This document shows, piece after piece, positions 1-7,731 of a stretch of 44,049 bases of DNA. The translations under genes were made by a program, and so were the position numbers. The DNA comes from Bacteroidota bacterium. Its GTDB lineage: Bacteria; Bacteroidota; Ignavibacteria; UBA10030; UBA8401. Location: positions 1 to 44,049 of the forward strand of contig JAGWND010000003.1 in the NCBI GenBank assembly GCA_028873075.1. Reading direction: 5' to 3'. Each line of letters begins with the position of its first letter. The first letter of the stretch is position 1. The notes under the pieces are model-generated. The model searched no databases, had not been told where the DNA came from, and was given only the letters and a program-made list of their open reading frames with translations.

Positions 1-77
1 ATTAAAGAGGTTAGGTTACACAAAACAATATCAAACATAAATAGAATAGTGAACGTGCATATTGAATTTCATGTTGA

Positions 78-230
78 TACTATGAATTTTGTACGATTGA
101 AGAAATAAAAGTATTCCGTGAACTTGCCGAAACGTTAGAAAATGGTACATTGGGTAATCACGCATATGAATTTTGCGTGCGACCAAATGGAACTCGTATT
201 GTTTTTAATGGAGTAGAGTGGAACGGTTAA
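78..230 (+). pseudogene. C-terminal remnant of an unrecognised coding sequence
   Basis: The + frame is open for about 50 codons from just after a TGA (75-77) to a TAA (228-230), with no in-frame ATG. It reads like real protein, ending ...VRPNGTRIVFNGVEWNG. It overlaps the 3' end of the minus-strand ORF by 26 bp. I do not recognise the family. It may be the tail of a gene decayed or cut at its 5' side, which fits the accessory look of this patch, but at this length a chance open frame cannot be excluded. Confidence 0.25.
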
Positions 231-483
231 CATAATCAGCACTAACATCAGTACCTTTTACACGGATGTCGAGTATTTCACCTTTGGGCGCATTCTTTGC
301 TAAATCAGAAAAACGAGCTTGGTATTGCGATTTATGCATTTCTGGATACTTTTCAACCTTTATTGAAATAACAAATTCAATACATACTGGACACTTAAAA
401 TGTTTTCTAAAATCATGGTCTATTAAAACAAATCGTGCAGGGTTGCTACATAAAGGACATTGTTGGTCTTGTATTGATTGCAT
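205..483 (-). CDS. Small zinc-ribbon protein, hypothetical
   Basis: A 92-residue protein with two CxxC knuckles, CPLC at 9-12 and CPVC at 31-34, spaced like a zinc ribbon. The rest is charged, has no signal peptide or membrane segment, and resembles no family I can name. The ATG at 483 is supported by AGGAG seven bases upstream on the minus strand, a better ribosome-binding site than most genes here have. It lies inside the AT-rich segment bounded by 13-bp inverted repeats, so horizontal acquisition is likely. The function is unknown; small CxxC proteins of this sort occur as accessory nucleic-acid or protein binders. Confidence 0.6.
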   Translation of the reverse strand: MQSIQDQQCPLCSNPARFVLIDHDFRKHFKCPVCIEFVISIKVEKYPEMHKSQYQARFSDLAKNAPKGEILDIRVKGTDVSADYVNRSTLLH

Positions 484-658
484 ATGAACTCCTAAGAAAA
501 ATTATTGAATGCTAATTCTGTGTAACCTAACTAATATTATACTGCGCTCTGTTGAATAATGTGAGCTATCGAATGTTATTCAACTTCTCTGTTAATTGAA
601 AAAAATTACAATTCATTTTCACCTCGTTTCCAATGTCCTCGCTGAAACGTTAGCGCAA

Positions 659-681
659 GTCCCGAAGGGACTCCTTCGGAG
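659..681. repeat. Two adjoining short hairpins
   Basis: GTCCC-gaa-GGGAC (659-671) is directly followed by CTCC-ttc-GGAG (671-681), sharing one base; the CGAAGG and CCTTCG cores also pair with each other. This is the style of dispersed palindromic repeat found in intergenic DNA. No T-run follows, so a terminator role is unlikely. Confidence 0.5.
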
Positions 682-729
682 CGGGCACAATGGGGAAAAA
701 ATCTAAGAGAATCGTGGGGCTATTCTCTT

Positions 730-748
730 CCTGCCTGTCGCAGGCAGG
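730..748. repeat. Palindrome CCTGCCTG-tcg-CAGGCAGG
   Basis: A perfect 8-bp stem with a 3-nt loop. GC-rich palindromes of this kind are usually multi-copy in genomes of this group. It has no flanking T-run and no nearby gene end, so it is listed as a dispersed palindromic repeat rather than a terminator. Confidence 0.6.
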
Positions 749-976
749 GTTTACCTAAAACAATGGGTTCATCTTACCTTTTCTTTACCACAAAATCAAG
801 TCCCCTTTCTTAAAGAAAATCCCTCAAGCCTTTCCCCAAACCTTGAAACCCGTTCAATAAGTGCGCAGCCTAAATTTAATTGCACGATGCACACAACGCC
901 GGTCGGCACGCCGGAATGGCTGGAATTTAGCCTTTTTAATAAAACCCTCGTTTTTAAAATTGAAAATCGTATTAAA

Positions 977-1130
977 AGTTTCTTTTATTGCGTTTTGAGA
1001 AACTTTTATTGTACTAAAAGTTTCTTTTTTCGCATTCCGAAAACTCTTATCGCGATTTCAATTTCTTCTATTGCGTGCAAAGAAACCCTTGCCGCGTTCC
1101 GAAATTTCTTTATTGCATAGAAAGGTTCTT
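977..1130. repeat. Degenerate ~21-bp tandem repeat array
   Basis: Read on the minus strand, the segment falls into units such as GCAATAAAGAAATTTCGGAAC, GCGGCAAGGGTTTCTTTGCAC, GCAATAGAAGAAATTGAAATC and GCGATAAGAGTTTTCGGAAT, of 19-23 bp with a conserved GC(A/G)ATAAA...TTTC(GG)AAC shape. About seven units are visible, all diverged. Because the period is close to 21, a minus-strand frame shows heptads (AIKKFRN, AARVSLH, AIEEIEI), but no gene-like context supports translation. Confidence 0.5.
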
Positions 1131-1184
1131 GAATTGGGGGGGTGATGTTACTGGAATGGTTTGTCTCATTGCTTACATTTGCCG

Positions 1185-2300
1185 TCACCATTCGAGCGTT
1201 TCGCCGATCATCATCAGCCAATAATTTTCGGGCGAAAGATTTTTTCTTTTCATCTCGTCGCGGAAACGTTTCGGCGGTTCGTCAATCGGCTCGTCGGTCA
1301 GCTTGAATGTTCCCCAATGCACTGCTAACATAATTTTTCCTTTCAAATCGCTGTTTGCCTTTATCGCTTCTTCAGGCGTCATGTAAATCTGGTGCATCAG
1401 CTCTGCCGGTTCGTATCCGCCGATGGGAAGAATTGTCAGGTCGAAAGGACCGAATCTGCTGCCAATTTCTTCGAAGCCGGTAAAGTAGCCGGAGTCGCCG
1501 CAGAAGTAGAGCCGCTTTTCTTTTCCCCAGAGAACGAACGATGCCCATAATGTTTCGTCGCGGTCGGTCAGCCATCGCCCGGAAGAATGCTGCGCCGGCG
1601 TGCAGATGATTTTTATTCCTTTGTAGGTCGTTCCTTCCCACCAGTCAAGCTCCTGCACATTGGAAATTCCGATGTCTTCCAGTTTGTCGCGCAGGCGCAG
1701 CGGCACAATAAAACGTGTAGCCTTGTTTTGCGCTAACTTCATCAGCGTTTCTTTGTCGAAGTGATCGTAATGGTTATGCGAGATAATGACAAGGTCAATG
1801 GGTGGAAGTTTGTCGAATGCAATGCCGGGGTCAACTGCACGCGGAGCGCCTGCCCAGCTTACCGGGCCGAGCCTGCCGCTCCACACCGGATCGGTGAGGA
1901 TATTTTTTCCTTCACATTGAATGAGCACTGTTGATTGCCCCACCCACGTAACGGTGTATGGTTTGTTTTGCGCGATGAGCGATCCATCGTTGGATACGTG
2001 CGGCGTTTCAGCGGTTGCCGTGGAAAACGGCGCCGTGAATTTTTCGATGAACCACGGAACATACCGCGTGAACGGAATTTCTTTGAATGCCGGATCGGGA
2101 TTTTTAAATCCCCCTTCGATTGTGTGGGAGGGCGTGTTATTCGTTTGCGCGGAAAGAGGGATGACGAATAGAACCAGTGATGCCGAGAGGAATTGGATGA
2201 ATGGATAAATGGATTGATGAATTGACGACCTTAAATTTTCCAGTAATCCAATAATCCAACAATGCAGCGATGCATTCGCTTTTTGTTGTCTCGGCATCAT
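1185..2300 (-). CDS. Exported metallo-beta-lactamase-fold hydrolase (UlaG/NAPE-PLD-like)
   Basis: A metal-dependent hydrolase of the MBL superfamily, closest to the UlaG and N-acyl-phosphatidylethanolamine phospholipase D branch. The metal motif HNHYDH sits at about residues 175-180; later ligands fit CTPAQHSSGR, the conserved FCGDSGY and HWGTF near the C-terminus. Around residues 35-50 a hydrophobic stretch ending PLSAQ looks like a signal peptide, so it probably acts in the periplasm or at the membrane. Residues ~12-36 (HCWIIGLLEN...SIHQSIYPF) are encoded by a dispersed TTGGATTATTGGAT-type intergenic repeat, which forms the 5' end of the gene; no later ATG, GTG or TTG would keep the signal peptide. 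The substrate is unknown. It is divergent from the HerA gene. Confidence 0.85.
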   Translation of the reverse strand: MMPRQQKANASLHCWIIGLLENLRSSIHQSIYPFIQFLSASLVLFVIPLSAQTNNTPSHTIEGGFKNPDPAFKEIPFTRYVPWFIEKFTAPFSTATAETPHVSNDGSLIAQNKPYTVTWVGQSTVLIQCEGKNILTDPVWSGRLGPVSWAGAPRAVDPGIAFDKLPPIDLVIISHNHYDHFDKETLMKLAQNKATRFIVPLRLRDKLEDIGISNVQELDWWEGTTYKGIKIICTPAQHSSGRWLTDRDETLWASFVLWGKEKRLYFCGDSGYFTGFEEIGSRFGPFDLTILPIGGYEPAELMHQIYMTPEEAIKANSDLKGKIMLAVHWGTFKLTDEPIDEPPKRFRDEMKRKNLSPENYWLMMIGETLEW

Positions 2301-2348
2301 CGTGGTTAAAAAATACGAAAAATAAATCGTAGAAGTTGCGCCTGCACG

Positions 2349-2377
2349 TTGACAAACCGCTCTAAATTTCTTACACT
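2349..2377 (+). promoter_or_regulatory. Candidate sigma-70-like promoter for the HerA gene
   Basis: TTGACA (2349-2354), a 17-bp spacer, then TACACT (2372-2377). It has a perfect -35 and a 4/6 match at -10, about 80 bp before the ATG at 2459. The predicted leader contains the hairpin at 2394-2420. Confidence 0.4.
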
Positions 2378-2393
2378 AACGCAAGCTCTATTT

Positions 2394-2420
2394 GTAGGGC
2401 AAAGCGCCGCTTCGCCCTAC
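2394..2420. repeat. GTAGGGC...GCCCTAC hairpin in the herA leader
   Basis: GTAGGGCaAAGC pairs with GCTTcGCCCTAC, a 12-bp stem with one mismatch and a short loop. It lies between the candidate promoter and the start codon. It resembles a dispersed palindromic repeat but would form a stable structure in the mRNA leader. Confidence 0.5.
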
Positions 2421-2458
2421 TGTTCCAATGAGAACTCTTCAACAGTACCGGTACATAC

Positions 2459-4066
2459 ATGACAACTTCTGAAAAACATATCGGCATCATTCAAGATGTC
2501 TCCAGTTCTTCTGCTATCGTTGCGCTTGACGACACGCTCGATTCATTCGAGCGTGCAATAAACGGCAAGACGTATCGCATTGCGCAATTGGGTTCGTTCG
2601 TGTCGCTGCCGATAGCGGACGTCACCGTTATCGGCATGGTAACAAATGCGAAAATTAACTCATCGCAGGACGACGGGAAAAAGAAGTCAATTGTTGTTCA
2701 ACTCATCGGTTCCGTTGCCGATGGAAAGTTCGAAAAAGGTCTTGCCATGTTTCCGCTCATCGGCGGCGATGTGTACATGACTGACGACGACGACCTTACA
2801 CAATTCCTTTCTGCCTTTGCCCAGTTCGGGTTTGCGGTCGGCGATCTTTCCGGGTACGCGGGAGAGAGATTGTACATTGACCCGAACAAATTTTTCGGGA
2901 AACATATTGCGCTTCTCGGTTCAACCGGATCGGGAAAGTCAACCGCAGTCGCATCCATTCTCCAAAAGGTGCAGATGTTTTCCAACACGCACGTCATTGT
3001 CCTCGATATTCACAATGAATACGCTGCTGCGTTCCGCAGTTACGGAAATCTTATCAACCTTACAGAGCTGGAGCTGCCGTACTGGTTCATGAACTTTGAA
3101 GAGATGCGTGAGATGTTCGTTGACGAGAGCGAGCCTTCGGCGCAGAGCCAGATTATGATGTTGAAAGATCTCGTGCTGAATTCGAAGAAAGCAAAAAACC
3201 CCACGATCCAGCAATTTATCACCGTTGATTCTCCCGTCTATTACGACCTGAACGAAGTCCGCGCAAAATTTCAGTTCTACGATACCGAGCGCGTAAGCGG
3301 CTATGCCGGCGGACAGGCGCGCGAAGGCCCGTTCTACGGACAGTTCACGCGCTTTCTTGTTCGCCTCGACAGCCGCATGACGGACAAGCGCTACGAATTT
3401 ATGTTCCGTCCGCGGAAGTATAAAGACTCCGGTGCGCTGAAAGAGATTCTCACGCGAATGTTCGGTTTCGAATCGAAGAAGCAGATCACGGTGGTGGACC
3501 TCAGCGGCGTCCCGTTCGACATTGTCAACACGATCGTCTCGCTGCTGGGCAGAACGGTGTTTGATTTCAATTTCTGGAATAAGAGCAAATCGGATTTTCC
3601 CGTGCTGCTTGTCTTCGAAGAATCGCACAACTATCTCCCGCAAATTCCAACGCCGACAAACCGCGCCGCGCGGCGCACCGTGGAGCGTATTGCAAAAGAA
3701 GGAAGAAAGTACGGGGTTGCCTGCATGATTGTCAGCCAGCGGCCGTCGGAGCTATCGGAGACGATTCTTTCGCAGTGCAATAATTTCATTACTCTGCGCC
3801 TGACGAACCCGAACGATCAGGCGTACGTGAAAAAGCTTGTGCCGGATTCATTCGGCGGTTTGCTCGATGTGCTGCCGTCGCTCCGCCAGGGCGAAGCGAT
3901 GATCGTCGGCGATGCCACGGCGCTGCCGATGCGTGTCATGCTCGATTTCCCGTCGCCTCCGCCGGACAGTTCGGATATTAAATTCTACGACAAGTGGGTT
4001 GCGTCTGAACAGCCGACCGTCGTTTCCGATGTTGTCGAGCGGTGGTGGAGGCAGGAAAGGACGTAG
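2459..4066 (+). CDS. HerA-like ATPase (DUF87 family)
   Basis: A 535-residue P-loop ATPase of the HerA/FtsK superfamily. The N-terminal ~110 residues look like the HAS-barrel of HerA proteins. Walker A (GSTGSGKST) is at about 154-162 and Walker B (VLLVFEESHN) at about 382-391, followed by the RRTVERIAKEGRKYG segment and a SQRPSELS sensor-like motif near 423-430, all typical of HerA. Family members are hexameric DNA translocases, in archaea paired with the nuclease NurA for end resection; in bacteria they are often alone or in defence loci. No NurA, SIR2 or other nuclease partner is adjacent, so the role is open. The ATG at 2459 has no obvious Shine-Dalgarno. A separate DUF1684 lipoprotein follows 58 bp downstream. 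Confidence 0.88.
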   Translation: MTTSEKHIGIIQDVSSSSAIVALDDTLDSFERAINGKTYRIAQLGSFVSLPIADVTVIGMVTNAKINSSQDDGKKKSIVVQLIGSVADGKFEKGLAMFPLIGGDVYMTDDDDLTQFLSAFAQFGFAVGDLSGYAGERLYIDPNKFFGKHIALLGSTGSGKSTAVASILQKVQMFSNTHVIVLDIHNEYAAAFRSYGNLINLTELELPYWFMNFEEMREMFVDESEPSAQSQIMMLKDLVLNSKKAKNPTIQQFITVDSPVYYDLNEVRAKFQFYDTERVSGYAGGQAREGPFYGQFTRFLVRLDSRMTDKRYEFMFRPRKYKDSGALKEILTRMFGFESKKQITVVDLSGVPFDIVNTIVSLLGRTVFDFNFWNKSKSDFPVLLVFEESHNYLPQIPTPTNRAARRTVERIAKEGRKYGVACMIVSQRPSELSETILSQCNNFITLRLTNPNDQAYVKKLVPDSFGGLLDVLPSLRQGEAMIVGDATALPMRVMLDFPSPPPDSSDIKFYDKWVASEQPTVVSDVVERWWRQERT

Positions 4067-4124
4067 AGCGAATATCTGAAAGCGTTTTTTGCTGTCTGAC
4101 ATTTCACCATAACCTAAATTTTCA

Positions 4125-4817
4125 ATGCTGTTTAATAATCAATTACCGACAGCCGATTTCCGATTACAAACGATTCATTATCTTATCGCGATAATCGCTG
4201 CGCTGTTTTTTTCTTCATGCTCAAAAAAGCATCTGGATACTTCGCCTTCTGTTCCTTCAGATTTTATATCGAAGCTCGAGACCCACCGCGCGGAAGTGGA
4301 TTCCGTTATGCATTTCGCGCCGGATTCACCGTTCAACCGGGATACAACCGTTGCTTATCATGGTCTGAATTATTTTCCTCCGAATGCGGAGCTCCGTTTC
4401 GGATGCGTTTTACACCGCTATCCGATTCCAACACCGACTGCGGTAGTGGGAACGAAAGGTGAGATACGAAGCGAAATGAAGTACGGCTATTTTGCATTTA
4501 CGTACAGGGAGAAAAATTACCGCCTCACTGTTTACAAAATGTCTGACCAAGAATTGCGCAAGCATGGCAGCGGGCTGGAGGATTATTTGATGGTTTGGTT
4601 CACCGACAGCACAACGGGAAGAGAAACATATCCTGTCGGGCGGTATGTGGATGTCGAGCGCGAATCTCCCGATCCGAATTTTCTTTACACGCTCGATTTC
4701 AATTACGCATACAACCCGTACTGCGCGTACAGCGCCAACTATTCATGTGCTGTCCCGACGAAAGAGAATGCGCTGCCTTTCCCGGTTTACGCCGGCGAGA
4801 AAAAATACCATAATTGA
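4125..4817 (+). CDS. DUF1684 lipoprotein
   Basis: A 230-residue protein of the DUF1684 family, recognised from the core PFNRDTTVAYHGLNYFPP, the GRYVD segment, and the C-terminal NYAYNPYCAYSANYSC followed by ALPFPVYAGEKKY, all near-diagnostic. The biochemical role of the family is unknown. A hydrophobic stretch ending FFSSC (Cys32) is a lipobox, so it is probably anchored in the envelope. The first ~16 residues (NNQLPTADFRLQ) are encoded by a simple dispersed repeat of the ccgacagccgatttccgatt kind; there is no later Met before the signal peptide, so the repeat appears to supply the start. It is almost contiguous with the following GHL10 gene and probably cotranscribed. Confidence 0.85.
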   Translation: MLFNNQLPTADFRLQTIHYLIAIIAALFFSSCSKKHLDTSPSVPSDFISKLETHRAEVDSVMHFAPDSPFNRDTTVAYHGLNYFPPNAELRFGCVLHRYPIPTPTAVVGTKGEIRSEMKYGYFAFTYREKNYRLTVYKMSDQELRKHGSGLEDYLMVWFTDSTTGRETYPVGRYVDVERESPDPNFLYTLDFNYAYNPYCAYSANYSCAVPTKENALPFPVYAGEKKYHN

Positions 4818-4819
4818 AA

Positions 4820-6604
4820 ATGCTTCAAAGAATTTCTTCTGCAACGAAAATCAGAGGACATCATTTTCTCCGCTGCATTTTTCTTTCTTTCATTGTACTC
4901 TCTCTTGCCGCTGCTCAGTCTTCCCTTTTTCCCAAGCGGGAAGTCCGCGCAGTGTGGCTGACGACTGCGGGGGGTGCAGATTGGCCTGCGTCATTCAATG
5001 CCGAGGAGCAGAAACGCTCTTTGATCCAAATTTTCAATACGCTTCAGAAAGAAAATTTCAATACCGTTTTTTTTCAGGTGCGCCCGCGCGGGAATGCGTT
5101 TTACCGTTCAAGCTACGAGCCGTGGGCGGCAGAACTGACCGGGACGCTCGGGAAAGATCCGGGATGGGACCCGCTTGCGTTTGCAATTGACGAAGCGCAC
5201 AGGCGCGGAATGGAACTGCATGCGTGGTTCAATGTGGCGAAAGTGTACGGCGAAGGAATGCCGCCGGTGAGTTCTCCGCGTCACATTGTGCGCGCTCATC
5301 CGGAATGGGTGCAGCAATACAACGGCGAGTGGTGGGTCGATATGGGGATTCCGAATGTGAGAACGTACACAGAGAACATAGTAATGGAGTTGGTCCGGAA
5401 GTACAATCTCGACGGAATTCATTTCGATTACATTCGGTACCCGGGGGAGAAATTCAACGACTGGAGTTCGTTCCGCGCATTCGGAGGCGGGATGAACCGC
5501 GACGATTGGCGGCGGAATAATATTACGACGTTTGTCCGCGACATGTACCGCGAGATTACCGCAGAAAAGCCGATGATGAAAGTCGGCTCGGCGCCGCTCG
5601 GAGTTTACACGCAAATTCCCGGCGCGTCGTCGGGGTTCGCCGGTTATTCTGTTTTGTACCAGGATTCGCGGTTATGGCTGCGCGAAGGAATTCACGATTA
5701 CCTTGCACCGCAAATTTATTGGAGTTTCGGCGAACAATCTTCTCCTAACGATCCTGATTTCCGCGCACTGTGCATTGATTGGGCGCGGAATAATTTCGGC
5801 AGGCACATTTATATCGGTATCGGCGCGTACCGCGAAAACGTGCGCAGCGAGATACTGGAGCAGATATTCATGGCACGAAGCACGGAAGCGAATGGCGAAG
5901 CGTTTTTCCGTTATGAAAATATCGCCGACATGCCGTCTCTTGTTGCGGCATACAAATATCCCGCCCTTATTCCGCCGATGCCGTGGAAAGATTGCATCCC
6001 TCCGCTGCCGCCTGAAAATATCCGTGTGAGCGAGCCGCAGCCCGATCTCTCTCTGATTCAGTGGACAGCGCCGCCTGCTGCTGCGGATGGCGATACAGCA
6101 TGGCGATACGTCATCTACCGTTCTACTTCCGAAAATATAGATACCGACAATCCGCGCGCGATTGCCGCTGTCGTTCCGGCAACGGAAACGAGGTACATTG
6201 ACCGAACGTCGAACACGTTCGGAATGAAATTGTATTATACAGTAACCGCGCTTGATCGCGGCAATAATGAAAGTGTTGCACCGACATTAGCCGGTACTGC
6301 ATTTTCCGTTTCCGAGAAAGCCTCGAATAAGGCGGAGCCGGCATCATTGTGGCTCGCTCAAAATTACCCGAATCCTTTTTTCACACGCACGTACATTTCC
6401 TACAAACTGAATAGGCGGATGCCTGTTGAGCTGGTAGTCAGCGATACGGCAGGAAGAACGGCAATGACGCTCGTGCGCGAAACGCAAAATCCGGGAACGT
6501 ATATCGTTTCGGTTGACGCCGCGGATTTGTCCGAAGGGAAATATATTTATCGTCTGAAGGCGGGATCGTTTATCAAGACGAAGTATATGGTGAGAGGAGA
6601 ATGA
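4820..6604 (+). CDS. Secreted GHL10 (DUF187) glycosyl-hydrolase-like protein with T9SS sorting domain
   Basis: About 594 residues. A signal peptide ending SLAAAQ is followed by a glycosyl-hydrolase-like 10 TIM barrel at about 33-370, beginning REVRAVWLTTAGGADWP and containing FQVRPRGNAFYRS, HAWFNVAK and DGIHFDYIRYPG. Residues ~395-490 look like a fibronectin type III domain, and the last ~80 (AQNYPNPFF...YIYRLKAGSFIKTKYM) are a type IX secretion sorting domain, so the protein should be exported by T9SS and cut or anchored at the surface. Family members act on polysaccharide or peptidoglycan; the substrate here is unknown. I chose ATG 4820, two bases after the upstream stop, over the TTG at 4814 in the ORF track. 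Confidence 0.88.
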   Translation: MLQRISSATKIRGHHFLRCIFLSFIVLSLAAAQSSLFPKREVRAVWLTTAGGADWPASFNAEEQKRSLIQIFNTLQKENFNTVFFQVRPRGNAFYRSSYEPWAAELTGTLGKDPGWDPLAFAIDEAHRRGMELHAWFNVAKVYGEGMPPVSSPRHIVRAHPEWVQQYNGEWWVDMGIPNVRTYTENIVMELVRKYNLDGIHFDYIRYPGEKFNDWSSFRAFGGGMNRDDWRRNNITTFVRDMYREITAEKPMMKVGSAPLGVYTQIPGASSGFAGYSVLYQDSRLWLREGIHDYLAPQIYWSFGEQSSPNDPDFRALCIDWARNNFGRHIYIGIGAYRENVRSEILEQIFMARSTEANGEAFFRYENIADMPSLVAAYKYPALIPPMPWKDCIPPLPPENIRVSEPQPDLSLIQWTAPPAAADGDTAWRYVIYRSTSENIDTDNPRAIAAVVPATETRYIDRTSNTFGMKLYYTVTALDRGNNESVAPTLAGTAFSVSEKASNKAEPASLWLAQNYPNPFFTRTYISYKLNRRMPVELVVSDTAGRTAMTLVRETQNPGTYIVSVDAADLSEGKYIYRLKAGSFIKTKYMVRGE

Positions 6605-6610
6605 GAAACC

Positions 6611-6657
6611 GGGATATTGGATTACCCGACCGCTCGTTTGCATAAATCCAATAACCC
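6611..6657. repeat. Inverted dispersed repeat GGGATATTGGATT...AATCCAATAACCC
   Basis: GGGATATTGGATT (6611-6623) pairs with AATCCAATAACCC (6645-6657), a 13-bp stem with one mismatch and a 21-bp loop. It lies between convergent genes. The TTGGATT/AATCCAA vocabulary recurs at 2215-2270, 17900-17985 and 42876-42905, which marks a dispersed family. Confidence 0.55.
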
Positions 6658-6740
6658 AAGCATCTCGACTTTTACCTCTCGGTCAAATTGCCAAAAACAC
6701 TGCTGATCTTTTTCTCCATCGTCAAGTGAGTTAAGCCGGC

Positions 6741-7685
6741 TCACCAATTTCCCATCGGACCGCCGTAGGCTCCCTGATCGTTTCTGCTGCCGTCAAGGTT
6801 GTTGAAAGCGGGAGAAGGATTTCCTGCGCGGCGGCAGGGCGAGGATGAGAGAAGGTGAAAATCAGACGTTGAAGCGAAGAGCGGATCGTTTGTATCCGAT
6901 CCGAAGAAGTTGTATTTCACAAGATACCGGCTCGAGTCGCTGGCGAGTATTTGCAAGTTGGGGTCCAGCGTGCGGCTCGCATTTTCGTAGAAAATATTAT
7001 TTTCTATCGTGTCGTCTTGCGCGCTTGAGACGGCAAGCCCGCCCCCCGCGTTCCAGCTTGTGTTGCCGAAAAAAGTATTATTCACAATTGTTGCTGTCGA
7101 ACTGTCTGCTACCACAGCGCCGCCGTAGACGGAAGCCTTATTCACAGAAAAAACCGAATTGGTGATTGTTCCTTTTGAAGCAGACAGGGAAATGCCGCCT
7201 CCGCTTGGAGCGTTGTTTTGGGCCAACAAACAATTATGAACCGTGATTGATGAATTGACGACGTCAATGGAGCCGTTTCTTGTTCGGTCGTTTACCGCGT
7301 TGATTTTTTCGAACACGGCAAACTGAAATGCGGAGATTCCCGTAGAGTTCAGAATTTTTATTCCGTCCCACTGTGTGTGCAGCGCTGTGAAAAGAATCGT
7401 CTTATCAGCTGTGCCTTGTGCAAGCAAAGCCCCGCGGACAATAATTACTGTGCTGTCGTCGCAGAACACCTGCACCCCCGGTTCAATTGTGACCGATTGT
7501 GAAGAATCAATGACAATTGTTCCTGAAAGATAAAACGGGGAATTAGCGAATTTCAATGTGCCGCTGATGTGCCCCGAAAGAGGAGTGTGCGCGGGCGTCG
7601 GCAGAGCCTGATCCGGGCCGAGTTGCTCGCGGCAGCCGGACGAGACCATGAGCAGTACAAGGATATATGGAACAGTCCGATTCAT
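6741..7685 (-). CDS. Lipoprotein with right-handed beta-helix repeats
   Basis: A 314-residue protein starting with a lipoprotein signal (LLMVSSGC, Cys18). The body shows repeated short beta segments with N/S/G turns (e.g. SITVHNCLLAQNN, GTITNSVFSVNKA, ATIVNNTFFGNTS, DTIENNIFYENAS), which is the pectin-lyase-like parallel beta-helix seen in NosD/CASH-type and adhesin-like surface proteins. The end (NNLDGSRNDQGAYGGP) is the usual C-terminal cap of such proteins in this group. No catalytic residues can be assigned, so a surface structural or carbohydrate-binding role is an inference. It follows rodA by 46 bp on the same strand and may share its transcript, though the functions look unrelated. 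Confidence 0.78.
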   Translation of the reverse strand: MNRTVPYILVLLMVSSGCREQLGPDQALPTPAHTPLSGHISGTLKFANSPFYLSGTIVIDSSQSVTIEPGVQVFCDDSTVIIVRGALLAQGTADKTILFTALHTQWDGIKILNSTGISAFQFAVFEKINAVNDRTRNGSIDVVNSSITVHNCLLAQNNAPSGGGISLSASKGTITNSVFSVNKASVYGGAVVADSSTATIVNNTFFGNTSWNAGGGLAVSSAQDDTIENNIFYENASRTLDPNLQILASDSSRYLVKYNFFGSDTNDPLFASTSDFHLLSSSPCRRAGNPSPAFNNLDGSRNDQGAYGGPMGNW

Positions 7686-7731
7686 TCCATTTTCCGCCTT
7701 CCGTCATTCCGACAATCCGTTCTTCCAAGCA

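Larger units (their letters stand above)
10..531. repeat. 13-bp perfect inverted repeats bounding an AT-rich segment
   Basis: GTTAGGTTACACA at 10-22 is the exact reverse complement of TGTGTAACCTAAC at 519-531; two further bases pair after one mismatch. The enclosed ~500 bp is visibly richer in A/T than the rest of the window and contains one small ORF and a gene fragment. Terminal inverted repeats around a cargo-sized segment suggest a MITE-like or small mobile insertion. No transposase and no clear target-site duplication is seen, and the left repeat lies only 10 bp from the window edge. Chance pairing of paired regulatory sites is the alternative. Confidence 0.4.
532..1184. other. Gene-free interval with hairpins and repeats
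   Basis: No convincing gene was found in these ~650 bases; the ORFs in the track here are chance frames through repeats. The interval holds two overlapping short hairpins (659-681), a strong palindrome (730-748), a short CCGG-flanked palindrome near 900-915, and a degenerate ~21-bp repeat array (about 977-1130) running up to the 3' end of the hydrolase gene. Confidence 0.7.

Noticed and set aside
887-1120. 77-aa plus-strand ORF and overlapping minus-strand ORF
   Set aside because: Both are translations through the degenerate 21-bp repeat array, with no start signal or family resemblance.
977-1130. Possible CRISPR array
   Set aside because: Units are 19-23 bp without conserved repeats alternating with unique spacers, and no cas genes are nearby.
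2939-3643. 234-aa minus-strand ORF
   Set aside because: It is antisense to the HerA ATPase, with arginine- and histidine-rich low-complexity sequence typical of a shadow frame and no recognisable domain.
4085-4101. TGTCTGACAT copy downstream of herA as a regulatory site
   Set aside because: A single 10-mer match to the twin sites at 40.76 kb is expected by chance in a window of this size.
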